The translations under genes were made by a program, and so were the position numbers. DNA of 64,000 nucleotides, from the NCBI GenBank assembly GCA_038380435.1, contig JAWZYU010000027.1, forward strand, positions 4,895,156 through 4,959,155, in the 5' to 3' direction. Under the pieces are notes generated by a model. That model had not been told where the DNA came from. It saw only the letters and a program-made list of their open reading frames with translations, and ran no database searches. This document shows, one piece after another, positions 12,192 to 21,882 of the stretch (position 1 is its first letter; each line of letters starts with the position of its first letter). The stretch comes from Ryuthela nishihirai (Eukaryota; Arthropoda; Arachnida; Araneae; Heptathelidae).

Positions 12192-12411
12192 CCCGTAATT
12201 GGTATGCGGGGTCTACCAGACCCCAGTGCTATTATTTCTCTTGATAGTTCAAATAATCAATAATTCAAATAATTTGTTAAATATCTGAAAATCAATGGTA
12301 ACCTATAAGAAATCAGTGAGATGCCATGACGTCATGTATTTTGAACCACTAAGACTCCCTGACTCCACCTTACCAACGCCGTTCCAGAAAATGTACCATA
12401 CCAGTTACGGG
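12192..12411. mobile_element. TTAA-flanked MITE (piggyBac-type ends)
   Basis: 220 bp bounded by TTAA on both sides (12188-12191 and 12412-12415). The ends are inverted repeats: CCCGTAATTGGTATG on the left against CATACCAGTTACGGG on the right, with one mismatch in 15. A perfect 7-bp hairpin (GGGGTCT/AGACCCC) lies at 12208-12224, just inside the left end. TTAA duplication with CCC...GGG ends is the piggyBac hallmark. There is no transposase. Confidence 0.82.
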
Positions 12412-12654
12412 TTAAAAAAACAAAACAAAATTAAGATGTTTTCCATATCAAATAAGTTTTTTAAAAAGTTTTATGAATAAAAAAAAATTACTGTAACAAT
12501 TATAAAGCTGGTTAACTACTGTATTTTGTAATTTCCTTGAATATTTTGTGCTTATTTTGAGATACTTAAGTGACATAGGCTTAAAATTTATCTCTTTGTT
12601 TAATAAAACTTTATATGCCACTAATTTGATGTGTGAATTTTTAACAATATAATG

Positions 12655-12880
12655 TAATTCATAGTATTCAAGAAATATTTTTTGCTGAAGAAAATATTTC
12701 TCCCTGGCTGGGACTCAAACCCAAATCTCCTGAATACATGTCAGGTGTTCTAACCACTAAAATATCAGTGGATATTTAATTTTGCAGCCAACTCTTCTTA
12801 TAAATCTCAATTTTGTTGCATTCATACTCAGGGTGAAGCTAATTTTTTCAGCAAAATTATTTCTTGAATTCTATATTTAT
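12655..12880 (-). repeat. tRNA-like repeat inside short inverted repeats
   Basis: A tRNA-like block on the - strand (12690-12780; box-B-like GGGTTTGAGTCCCAGCC, anticodon-arm-like CCTGACATG...CAGGAG) is flanked by inverted repeats. The left one is TTCAAGAAATATTTTTTGCTG and its right counterpart is CAGCAAAATTATTTCTTGAA. It resembles SINE3 in the anticodon region but not in its tail. Confidence 0.55.
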
Positions 12881-12932
12881 AAGTAATCTATACCTATACT
12901 GTTGAACATACAGTTGATTTTTTAATTTTCAG

Positions 12933-12994
12933 ATATTTAGGTCTGCCATCTCTAACACCTTCAAAGGGGGTAAATACTTCCTTGTCTGTTAATC
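12933..12994 (+). CDS. ALG3: ALG3 exon (third from last)
   Basis: A 62-nt exon between TTTTAATTTTCAG and GTATCC. Its first base completes the AG left by the exon at 6060 to give Arg, and it then reads YLGLPSLTPSKGVNTSLSVN. The last base (C) is carried to the exon at 37332. This is the poorly conserved cytosolic loop of ALG3, ending at the LTxNQ motif of the family. A stronger-looking donor (GTAAAT at 12970) would break the phase with the next exon. The choice of the GTATCC donor therefore rests on phase and homology, not on splice-site strength. Confidence 0.8.
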
Positions 12995-13900
12995 GTATCC
13001 TTTTTGGGCAAGTGTAGATTTAACAAAGTGAAATGAATTTTAGCAATATTAAAACATTTCTAAAACACATTACAAATTACTTCCAATTATTTATTGTAAA
13101 GTTTATAATACGATGCCTTTGTTAAGTGATAATTTTTACAGTTTAAATTTTTTAGTATTGTAATCAGGGATAAGTTTTTTCACGAATGAATTGAAGTTTT
13201 CTTAATTTGGATTTCAACGTGTTGCATTTATTTACCACTTTTGTCTGAGCATTTAGCATTTATTTTACATCTAAAAGTACAATTATAAAAATAAAAAATT
13301 ACTTTGAAAAAAATCTGTTTTATGTTTCAAAGAATGTTCAGGCATTTAGAAATACAAATAATATGAATTATTATCTCTTAAATGCACACTATTGATTGAA
13401 AGTGTGATTATACTTGTTTTAATTGTAGTCTCAGTGATATACCTTAAATGATCTGTCAACAATATATATATTATAGATTATTGTGCATCAGTGCTATTTC
13501 CTTGGATTCACATTGATTGAAGGGCTGTTTTGGTGAAATGAGGTTAGCTGTATTTCGTGGCCAAAAATAGTTGAAATACATCTGGTTTTTCACAAATAGA
13601 TTTGTTATGAAAGCTATGGTTAACTTTGCTATAGCTGTAATTTGTTATTAAAATTTTTGTAGCATCTACTATGTAAATTTCATTGCTAATGGTGGAGAAT
13701 GAAATACCATTTGTTCTCTGAAGGAGGAAATATTAACCAAATTTATAATTTCTTTATAACAGTCATTAATTTTAGTTCTTGTAATTCTCTGAACTTTAAA
13801 TATCCTTAAGCATCATTTTCAATGTTTCTGATCCCAGCAGCTGTTTATAGAGGCTCATGGTCTCAGGTCAAAGCTGCTTTTGATGGATGTAATATTTTCT
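12995..13900. other. AT-rich start of the 24.3-kb ALG3 intron
   Basis: No repeat family or gene recognised. Confidence 0.5.
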
Positions 13901-13902
13901 AT

Positions 13903-14317
13903 GAAATTTAATAGTGTAGTAGTGAAAGATTTATAGGTAGTATATAATAGTGTAGTAGTGAAAGATTTATAGGTCTTATTCTGAAAGATTTTAGCATCTG
14001 ATATGTTGTTTAATGGTAGAGCACTCTGGCATGTTTCTAGAGTAGTGATTCTCAACCTTTTATGCTTCATGTACCCCCTGGAAATGTGTATTACTGGCAA
14101 AAAAAATGACATTTTTGCACAGCAGTATTATCAACTTAGCGACTTTATTACTAGATCTAGTGACTTTTGAGCTCTCATGGCATACTCCAAAACATTTTAC
14201 AGCGTACCCCACATTGAGGAACCCCTGATCTAGAGAGTTGTGGGTTCAATTCCCGCCACGTCAGCGATAATTTTTTTTTCAGATGATTTTAATAATTGAA
14301 GTTTATTTCTACAGGTA
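13903..14317 (+). repeat. tRNA-derived SINE5 interrupted by a hAT-like MITE
   Basis: The leader GTGAAAGATTTATAGG is duplicated in tandem (13920-13976). A tRNA-like head then reads TTTAATGGTAGAGCACTCTGG and is cut by the MITE at 14043-14227. It resumes as AGAGTTGTGGGTTCAATTCCC (box B) and continues into GATAATTTTTTTTTCAG and TTTCTACAGGTAATC. The uninterrupted relative is at 14575-14745. Confidence 0.75.
14043..14227. mobile_element. hAT-like MITE in the tRNA-like head of SINE5
   Basis: 185 bp with ends TAGTGATTCTCAACC and, inverted, AGGGGTTCCTCAATG. It is flanked by an 8-bp near-duplication TTCTAGAG (14035-14042) and ATCTAGAG (14228-14235). It carries the GTACCCC segments typical of this MITE type. 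A sister element with cleaner ends is at 32541-32747. Confidence 0.75.
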
Positions 14318-14427
14318 CCCCACATTGAGAACCCCTGATCTAGAAAGTTGTGGGTTCAATTCCCGCCACGTCAGCGATAATTTTTTTTTCAGATGATTTT
14401 AATAATTGAAGTTTATTTCTACAGGTA
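14210..14427 (+). repeat. Tandem duplication, about 110-bp unit x2
   Basis: The block from GTACCCCACATTGAG through TTTATTTCTACAGGTA occurs twice (14207-14317 and 14316-14427). It joins the right end of the hAT-like MITE to the 3' half of SINE5. The two copies differ at only a few positions, so this happened after the MITE inserted. Confidence 0.85.
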
Positions 14428-14574
14428 ATCTGTATTTTTACTATAGATGGATTTTTAATAATAAAAATTTAAATGCCTAAGTGTGATTGACCTCCTCATT
14501 AACATCTAAATCATTAGCAACAATTGGAAAAGTTGTCTCTCCTGAAGTATAGATGGTGCAAGGTCCACCATATC

Positions 14575-14745
14575 TCAGTGAAAGATTTATAGGTCTTATT
14601 CTGGAACATTTTAGCATCTGATGCATGGTTTAATGGCAGAATGCTGTGCACGTAACTATAGAGTTGCAGATTCGATTACCACTACATCAGTGATAATTTT
14701 TTTCAGATTTTAATAATTGTTGAAGTCTATTTCTACAGGTAATCG
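14575..14745 (+). repeat. SINE5, uninterrupted copy
   Basis: It has the same order as 13945-14317 without the MITE: GTGAAAGATTTATAGGTCTT, a tRNA-like head, a GATTCGATTACC box-B-like segment, GTGATAATTTTTTTCAG and TTTCTACAGGTAATC. It acts as the empty-site comparison. Confidence 0.75.
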
Positions 14746-14924
14746 ATGTATCCCAATACATTTGGAAACAAAGTGTATAGCCTCACAATCCAAATTCTTT
14801 TAAGATTTTTAGATTATCAGGAGAGAAGGAGTACTTTAAAAAGAGAGTACTTGATCTCCATGGTTACTTGCAGGTAGTTAAAAATGTGAAGATACAATTT
14901 TATTGTTACTTAAATAAATAATTA

Positions 14925-15865
14925 ACCTATAAATTACCACTTTGAAGTCTATTTAAATTTTAGAGGAAAAATGTCTTGAGCCGGGTGGGATATGAAACCA
15001 TGACCTCCTGATAACATGTCAGGTGCTCTGGGCCATTGAGCTACCAGCCGCCGATCAAGATCTCCTCTAATTGATGATATGAACCTTTCCAACCTACATT
15101 ACATCATATGTAGGGAATGTTCTGGCAATATTTGCCACAAACAGCAGACACATGCCATATAGATGGAAGGTATTTTCTTACAAGTAATACAGTTGATAAA
15201 TAATAAATAAACTTGACTATTTGGTATTGACCTATAAATTACCACTTTGAAGCCGATTTAAATTTTAGAGGAAAAATTGTCTTGAGCCGGGTGGAATACG
15301 AACCCATGATCTCCTGATAACATGTCAGGTAACAAACAAGCTATCATCTGCTGATCAAGATCTCCTCTAATTGATGATAATTATACATATGATGTAATGT
15401 AGGTTGAAAAGGTTCATATCATCAATTAGAGGAAATCTTGATTGGTGGCCAGTGGCCCAGAGCACCTGACATGTTATCAGGAGGTCATGGGTTCGTATCC
15501 CACCTGACTCAAGACAATTTTTCCTCTAAAATTTAAATCGACTTCAAAGCGGTAATTTATAGGTTAATACCAAATATGTTGAGTCTATTTATTTATTTAT
15601 CAACTGTATTACTTGTAAGAAAATACTTTCTATTTATATGGCATGTGTCTGCCGCTTGTGGCAAAAATTGCCGGAAAACTCCCTACATATGATGTAGGTT
15701 GAAAAAGTTCATATCATCAATTAGAGGAGATCTTGATCTGTGGCTCAGTGGCCCAGAGCACCTGACATGTTATCAGGAGGTCATGAGTTCAAGGCAATTT
15801 TTCAAAGGCAATTTTTCCTCTAAAATTTTAATTGACTTCAGAGTGGTAATTTATTGATTAATACC
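14925..15865. repeat. Composite palindrome of four SINE3 copies
   Basis: SINE3 heads lie at 14938-15070 and 15232-15370 on the - strand and at 15412-15560 and 15700-15860 on the + strand. Equivalent spacers (with TACAAGTAATACAGTTG and its inverse) lie between the members of each pair. The left half is thus roughly the inverse of the right half over about 470 bp. SINE3 itself is tRNA-like: GGTAGCTCAGTGG as box A, CCTGACATGTTATCAGG as anticodon arm (loop CATGTTA), GGTTCGTATCCC as box B, then GGCTCAAGACAATTTTTCCTC. Confidence 0.85.
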
Positions 15866-15956
15866 AAATATGTCAAGTTTATTTATTAAATAAACAAATT
15901 GTAACATTTAAAAGATGGTGCCCCAGTTGTGTTGGCATCCCTACACTATTGTCTAA

Positions 15957-16235
15957 GGGGCGGGGGTGGCTCAGTCGGTCGCGTGCCAGGCTCGTAATCT
16001 GTAGTTCCCAAGTTTGCGTCCCAGCTGGGTCAGCAATGAGATTTATCTCTGCAAAATTCCCTACCCTGCCCACAGTCAGTAGGGGACACTGATGGACTTG
16101 GAAAGGCTGCCATCCATCGGATAGGACATTAAGCCATGGCCCCTGTGCAGGAGAGTCATACCCTGTGCATGTTAAAGAACGTGCTGGATGGCCTTGGCAG
16201 GAGGCTACCATCTGTCTCCCAACAGCTGTTCCATT
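15957..16235 (+). repeat. SINE1 (tRNA-derived), 3'-truncated copy
   Basis: The head GGTGGCTCAGTCGGTCGCGTG (box A) is followed by CAGGCTCGTAATCTG, a degenerate box B, then the family body: GAGATTTATCTCTGCAAAAT, GGACATTAAGCC and CATGTTAAAGAAC. It stops at CAACAGCTGTTCCA, where full copies continue for another 100 bp. Full copies with target-site duplications are at 47042-47424 and 61574-61967. Confidence 0.85.
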
Positions 16236-16574
16236 TCATATATGCATATATGCTTTAAGATTGTTGTTAAATTCTTATCGGACCTGCAATATGTTCACTC
16301 AACATATATAAGTGTGAATACTGAAGAAAGCTAAATGACGCAAAATTCTGATCTATAGATGGGAGAGTCATACCCTGTGCATGTTAAAGAACATGTTGGA
16401 TGGCCTTGACAGGAGGCTATCATCTGTCTCCCAACAGCTGTTCCATTTTCGTATATACATATATGCTTTAAAAATGTTGTTAAATTCTTATCGCGATCTG
16501 CAATATGTTCACTCAACATATATAAGTGTGAATACTGAAGAAAGCTAAACGACGCAAAATTCTGCTCTATAGAT
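16151..16574 (+). repeat. 212-bp tandem duplication spanning the SINE1 end
   Basis: The segment beginning GAGAGTCATACCCTG at 16151 recurs at 16363, each time followed by the same non-SINE sequence (CATATATGCTTTAA, TGTTCACTCAACATATATAAG, AAATTCTG-TCTATAGAT). The second half of SINE1 and its 3' flank were therefore duplicated together after insertion. Confidence 0.9.
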
Positions 16575-16840
16575 TTGTTAAGGGCCCTTCAAACTCAGTT
16601 TTGCCTTCAGGTCTAACGGAAAGTTTCAGGATTGAACAGTTCAGCATGCAAGTTAGCTTGTATCTTCTATTTTGAACTATTCTAGGTATGGCAAGCCTTG
16701 ATGAATTGTTGCTTCACTGCTGATTAGGGAGAGTAAAATTACATAGTTTACTAATGATTTGTGTTATAATTAATAATACTAGGTGTGCCCACATGAGGTG
16801 TAAAATCGCCCTGTCTAAAAAAATCAAAATAAATACCCTT

Positions 16841-16995
16841 CCCCCCCCCCCCCCCTCAAGCAGCTGCTTACTACAAAGCTTAGAGAGGAGGATGACGGGA
16901 CCCCAACAGAAAAATAACATAAACATCCATTTCTGGGGGACTCGAATCCAGGTCCCTTTGATCAATAGACAAGCATGCTAACTACTTGGCTCTGG
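16841..16995 (-). repeat. SINE2 (tRNA-derived), with poly-C tail side
   Basis: On the - strand this is a SINE2 copy: a tRNA-like head (box B GGATTCGAGTCCCC at 16938-16952) and the 3' end CAGCTGCTTGAGGGG. The 3' end abuts 15 C on the + strand (16841-16855). The middle of the element is shortened. Confidence 0.75.
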
Positions 16996-17347
16996 AGTAA
17001 GAAACATATTCTGCAGCTCTTGAAAAATTCAAAAATTTTCAGAAATGGAACTATATTTTCAAAAATGAACTATGAAAAGCAAATGGGTGAAAATTGTGAA
17101 ACTTAAATGCATATATGTATTTTTATAAATATTGCTGGTTTTTTCATTCACACAAAAAATTCATTTGGTGTTTTTGCTATTACTATAGTTTGTGCTATTT
17201 ATGAAAATAAGAAATCAAAAAATGAAAATTGTGGCAAGCCTAGTTATATGTTACATATCAAACACCAAATGTACCTTATAAATTAATATGAAATTCTTAA
17301 CTTATGAGTAACTAAAGTTTTATACAGTAAAATCTATTGGATATTTA
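16996..17347. other. AT-rich intron sequence
   Basis: Nothing recognised before the RTE tail at 17348. Confidence 0.5.
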
Positions 17348-17457
17348 CATCATCATCATCATCATCCTCAAGCAGCCATGGGCTACGGAGGTCCAACCAG
17401 ACCGTGCAATTTAGTTCTCCAAGCAAGTCTATCTGGAGCTACATCTACTGCATCTGG

Positions 17458-18993
17458 CTACTGCACACCAATTCTAACAAGGTCCTGTTTGACATTGTCT
17501 GTCCACCGCATCCTAGGTCTCCCCTTCTTTCTGAGGCCTTTAGGCACACTGTTCATAACCCTATTCGCCAATCTATAATTATTCATACGGGTAACATGGC
17601 CAAACCAACGGAGTCTCTCTCTGCACAATATGCTGCTTAAAGGAGGTTGCAAATTCCTTTGCCTAACCTCATCATTAGTTACAAAGTTGAACCACCTAAT
17701 GCCAAAGATACTGCGTAAGCATCTGGAATCGAAAGTATCTAGTTTCCTGTTATCTTGTTTACAAAGTGTCCAAGTTTCACTACCATAACTAACCCTAGAA
17801 AGAACCAAACTATTATACAGCCTAATTTTAGTCTTTAGGTGTATACGCCTATTTCTCCACACTCTCCATGGATTCTTAAAAGTCCCGGCAGCAATCCCTA
17901 TTCGTCTGTTAATCTCATGCCGCACATCACCATTATCTGTTATATAGCTCCCAAGATAATTAAACTGTGACACCTGCTCAAGCCTGCAACCATTCAGATT
18001 AACTGAATCACAGCCTGCCTGACCAATTTTCATCACTTTAGTTTTCTCTCTGTTTATAACCAAACCTACTCTACTACCAGTCTCATTAAAAGCTTGAATG
18101 AGAGTTCATCTCACCAACATTATTTGCCAAAAGGGCTAAATCATCAGCATAATCTAAATCAGAAATTTTACTATCTCCAGACCTTTTAAGGCCAAAATCT
18201 TTCCCTTGAAGTGAATTTCGCATAACATAATCAATAACCAAGCTAAAGAGAAAAGGAGGCAAAATACACCCTTGTCGAACACCAGAAGTAATGCTAAGCC
18301 AATTGCTATAAGCCTTACCAACTCTCACACACGACTCAGTGTTATTATAGAGAGCTTTCATTAGGTGAACTAACTTGTCTGGTATACCATATGATTTCAC
18401 AATCAACCACAAATTATGGCGATCAACAGAGTCGAAAGCCTTTTTGAAATCAACAAGGCTAGCAACCAAAGGTTTCTGAAACTCTAAACATTTCTCAAGA
18501 ATCTGCTAAGTGAAAATATCTGATCCACACATCCCCTACCACTTCTGAATCCACATTGCTCATCACGCAATTGACTGTCAACCAGATTCTTAATTCTATT
18601 AAGCACAATCATGGAAAGAACTTTACCTGGAACAGAGAGTAGCCTAATACCCCTATAGTTATCACAAGAACTGCGATCACCTTTTTTGAAAATAGGGATA
18701 ACAATAGCTCTGGTAAAATCCTTAGGAACCATGCCTTTATCATAAAAGATATTCAGAATTTCAGTCATCCAAGTGGTAACCGAAACATTTCCAGCTCTAA
18801 GCATTTCTGTAGTAATTTCATCTACCCCTGGGGATTTATGAAGTTTAAGTTTAGAAACAGCCAAAATAACTTCAGATTGTGTTATAGAGCCAACATTAAA
18901 GCTACCAATGCATCTATCATCATTGCAAACAATGGGAATAGAACTAACCGCATTGTTTACAATATCACTGAAATGCTCAGCCCACCTAGCCAT
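17458..18993 (-). pseudogene. Reverse transcriptase half of RTE-like copy B
   Basis: Three open blocks are separated by small lesions. 18993-18484 covers the RT start (SPGVDEITTEM, FKKGDRSSCDNYRGI, CGFRSGRGCVDQ). 18469-18086 covers VDFKKAFDSVDR, SGVRQGCILPPF and the catalytic LDYADDLALLA. 18063-17458 is the C-terminal region (GSETWTLCKQDNRKL, RWFGHVTRMNNYRLA, KGRPRMRWTDNVKQDL). Lesions sit at 18470-18483 and 18064-18085. It is better preserved than copy A. Confidence 0.85.
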
Positions 18994-19013
18994 GACAGAA
19001 TCCTCACCTTCTA

Positions 19014-20507
19014 CAGGGTGATTCAGAATTCATCATCAATATTTAGTGGGGAGGAAGGGAATAAGAAAAGAAAGAGATTTCACATAGGAAAGTATGGGGG
19101 CAGACGAACGCATGGTGGTGTAGAGGGCGCTGTGTGTACACACCTCTCATACAGAAGCACAGCTGTTTGACGCGTGCAGTCAGTTGTCATTCGACAAGGT
19201 GAATTTGCAGAAGTAACATGAACCGGTATACGTGGAATGAATGTGCAGATATGCATGTAACTTACGGTGCGGCAGGAGAAAGATGTCTTCGAGCCAGGCA
19301 ATTGTATGCAGCGCGCTTCCCAAACCGCCGTGTGCCACAGCATCAAATGTTTTCACGTATTCATCGCCAACTGCATGAAACAGGATCGTTTGCTGCTAGT
19401 AATGTTAATCGAGGGAGGCGCAGATCGGCACGGACAGTAGCAGTAGAGGAAGCTGTCCTACAGGAAATCGAGGAACAACCTGGTGCTAGCACACGAGGTA
19501 TGGCTAGGCAGTTTGGAATTTCACAAGCAACAGCGTGGCGGATATTACACGATGAAGGGTTACATCCGTTTCATCTGCAAAGAGTGCAATTATTGGCAGC
19601 AGACGACCATCCCAAGCGTGTTATTTTTTGTCAGTGGTTCATGCAGAGAACAGCCGTTGATCCCAATTTCCCAACGTATGTTCTTTTCACCGATGAGGCG
19701 TTGTTCACTCGAGAGGGTGTCTTCAACACACACAATTGGCATGTGTGGGCTCATCAGAACCCACACGGTACAAGACCTGGAGCTGCGCAACAACGTTTTG
19801 CTGTCAATGTGTGGACTGGGATTGTCGGTGACTGTTTGTTGGGCCCGTATTTACTACCATCCCGTTTGGACGGTGCCAAGTACCTAACATTTCTTCAGAC
19901 TGTGTTACCGGATCTTCTGAACGAGGTTCCTGATGGTAGTCTCCGGCGAATGTGGTTCCAGCATGACGGCGCTCCTGCACATTTCGCAAATGCTGTGAGT
20001 GCTTACCTATGCAGACAGTTTGGTGGTCAATGGATTGGCCGCGGTGGACCGGTTTCTTGGCCACCACGTTCACCGGATTTATCTCCAATCGATTTCTTTG
20101 TATGGGGTGCTATGAAAAACATGGTGTACGAGACCCCTGTTGATAGTGCTATGGATCTTGTAGCACGCATATCAGTTGCTGCCTCAAACATCCGGGAAAT
20201 GCCAGGCATCTTCCACAGGGTCCGGTTGTCCATGCAACGCCGTTGTGAGTCATGCATTCTAGCACATGGTCGGCAGTTCGAGCACCTCTTGTAAGTCTGT
20301 ACAACCAATGCAAAGAAATGTTACATGTAAGATAATAAATGTTTTTTCCTTACCACTTCCTTCTTATGTGTTCTTTCCATCATTGAACTGGGGTCATTTT
20401 GCCCTACTACATGGCATATGCGCCCATGCTTTCCTATGTGAAATCTCCTTCGTTTCTTATTACCTACCTCCCCACCAAATATTGATGATGAATTCTGAAT
20501 CACCCTG
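19014..20507 (+). mobile_element. Complete Tc1/mariner-superfamily element with DD41D spacing
   Basis: 1494 bp with about 88-bp terminal inverted repeats starting CAGGGTGATTCAGAATTC and differing at only a few positions. TA dinucleotides flank it at 19012-19013 and 20508-20509. The host RTE copy reads TTCTA/TATAACC around the insertion while the unoccupied copy A reads TTCTATAACC, so a TA was duplicated. The single gene inside is open from start to stop, and a near-identical element lies at 55954-57446. This is a recently active family. Confidence 0.93.
19218..20294 (+). CDS. Transposase, DD41D type, intact
   Basis: A 358-residue protein that should bind the inverted repeats and cut and paste the element. 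Residues 1-55 form an N-terminal helix-turn-helix of the DUF4817 kind (ECADMHVTYG...RRVPQHQMFSRIHRQL). A basic linker follows (65-72), then a second helix-turn-helix at 88-118 (STRGMARQFGISQATAWRIL). The catalytic domain carries D159 (FTDEALF), D250 (FQHDGAPAH) and D292 (SPDLSPIDFFVWG), with 41 residues between the last two. That differs from DD34D of mariner and DD34E of Tc1. No stop or frameshift is present. The start at 19218 is the first ATG after the left repeat and matches the copy near 57242. The gene has no role in ALG3, being an intronic passenger. Confidence 0.92.
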   Translation: MNRYTWNECADMHVTYGAAGERCLRARQLYAARFPNRRVPQHQMFSRIHRQLHETGSFAASNVNRGRRRSARTVAVEEAVLQEIEEQPGASTRGMARQFGISQATAWRILHDEGLHPFHLQRVQLLAADDHPKRVIFCQWFMQRTAVDPNFPTYVLFTDEALFTREGVFNTHNWHVWAHQNPHGTRPGAAQQRFAVNVWTGIVGDCLLGPYLLPSRLDGAKYLTFLQTVLPDLLNEVPDGSLRRMWFQHDGAPAHFANAVSAYLCRQFGGQWIGRGGPVSWPPRSPDLSPIDFFVWGAMKNMVYETPVDSAMDLVARISVAASNIREMPGIFHRVRLSMQRRCESCILAHGRQFEHLL

Positions 20508-20721
20508 TATAACCTTGTTTATCCTTCAATCCCTGTATACCTGTCTGTTTTCTACCACACAAAACATTAACTATCTGGTACAGCTCTCTGCTGTTGTGCT
20601 GTCTAACTGCTTCCTCGTCTTTGTCAGCCAAACCATCAAGCCAAAGATTTTTATCAGCAGCTAACTGATCTTTTACACGTTTATTAAGTTCTCTGTAATG
20701 CTTTCTATTAGGACTAGTAGG

Positions 20722-21882
20722 TTATTGATTAAGGACATTCCTGCAGTTCTTTCTTTCCGAAATAAGCTCAAGTGCCTTATCACTCAGATAATTCTGTCTC
20801 TTCTGCTCCTTTTTTCCTAAAAAAGTACTCTTAGTGTCCAAAAAAGCCTGTTTAAAATGATCCCATTCTTCCTCAACTTCAGTAGCAAGCATACCATGAC
20901 TGTCATAATGACTAAGTAACCTATCATGGTAAGCTTTGGCTATAACTGGGTCTTTCAGAGCTTCAGTATTAAAAACAAATTTTTTAACCCTAGCACAACA
21001 CTTTTTAAGTTTAAGTTGCAAGACACTTTTAACAAGGAAATGGTCAGATCCAATTTCAGCTCCCCTATATGCCCTGGTATTTCTAACAGAACTAGCCCAT
21101 TTGCTGTTAATTAATATATAATCAATCATATTCCTATGCAGCCCATCAGGTGAAATCCATGTGTACTTATGTATGTTGCGGTGTTTGTAATATGTGTTAG
21201 TTATTCTGAAACCATTGAGTTTACTTACCTGTAGGAGACGTTGCCCATTGCCATTGCAGCTACCAATACCAAAAGGGCCAATCACCCCTCCCCAAAGGTC
21301 AGAGTCAGTACCAACTTTGGCATTGAAGTCACCAAGAACAAGGGTAATATCTCCTTTCTTGACAGAATTCAAAATATCCTGAAGTTGTTCATAAAACCTA
21401 TCCTTCTCAACCTCATCAGCATCCTCAGTGGGGGCATAACAGCAGATAACATTCAGGTGTTTAACACTTGTCTGAAATTTTGCTGTAAGAAACCTTTCAT
21501 TAATGCACTCGTATCCTAGAAGAGCATCAGTAGCTTGTCTGCTGAAAAGCAGACCCACGCCTTGGTGATGCTTATTGTCGTCCCTCCCTGAAAAGAGAAA
21601 TTTAAGATTATTTTTAAGAATCTGACCTTTATCTGTCCATCTGGTCTCTTGCAAGCTGAGAATATCTAAATTATAATGGTGGAATTCTTGTGTGAGGACA
21701 TCAAGAGAAAAAGCTCTGTGCAGAATCCTCACATTCCAACTACCTATGGAGAGAAAATGGTTAGTAGGATGTTTAAAGAAACTATGTTTATTGAGAGAGG
21801 GAATGCCGACAATATCAAACAGCCCCCTAATCGCAGACATGGGGCAAAGACCCGTTCTCCCACCACTAAAGGCTGAAGCCAT
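20722..21882 (-). CDS. AP endonuclease half of RTE-like copy B (open, partial)
   Basis: 386 residues from MASAFSGG to the stop at 20722, the longest open endonuclease in the window. It shows the exonuclease III-like blocks of LINE nickases: SLQETRW (catalytic Glu), CCYAPTED, LVLGDFNAKVG (Asp/Asn), IDYILINSKW and GSDHFLV. The following RT half is cut off by a TAA (20719-20721) where the copy at 48541 has a His codon. Host genes annotated as craniofacial development protein 2-like usually correspond to this retrotransposon domain. The nick made by this domain would prime reverse transcription. It is probably dead without its RT. Confidence 0.85.
   Translation of the reverse strand: MASAFSGGRTGLCPMSAIRGLFDIVGIPSLNKHSFFKHPTNHFLSIGSWNVRILHRAFSLDVLTQEFHHYNLDILSLQETRWTDKGQILKNNLKFLFSGRDDNKHHQGVGLLFSRQATDALLGYECINERFLTAKFQTSVKHLNVICCYAPTEDADEVEKDRFYEQLQDILNSVKKGDITLVLGDFNAKVGTDSDLWGGVIGPFGIGSCNGNGQRLLQVSKLNGFRITNTYYKHRNIHKYTWISPDGLHRNMIDYILINSKWASSVRNTRAYRGAEIGSDHFLVKSVLQLKLKKCCARVKKFVFNTEALKDPVIAKAYHDRLLSHYDSHGMLATEVEEEWDHFKQAFLDTKSTFLGKKEQKRQNYLSDKALELISERKNCRNVLNQ

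Noticed and set aside
14925..15865. CRISPR-like array of direct and inverted repeats
   Set aside because: Repeats are tRNA-derived SINE copies in eukaryotic intron with no regular spacers or cas genes.
15957..16035. tRNA gene candidates at SINE heads (also 28495, 33828, 47042, 61574 and others)
   Set aside because: Box A and box B are visible, but acceptor stems do not pair and every copy continues into a SINE body; none looks like a functional tRNA.
20722..21882. 386-codon open frame as a host gene (craniofacial development protein 2-like nuclease)
   Set aside because: It is the endonuclease half of an RTE-like LINE: it sits in a copy with leader, RT and tail, and has several paralogs in the window.
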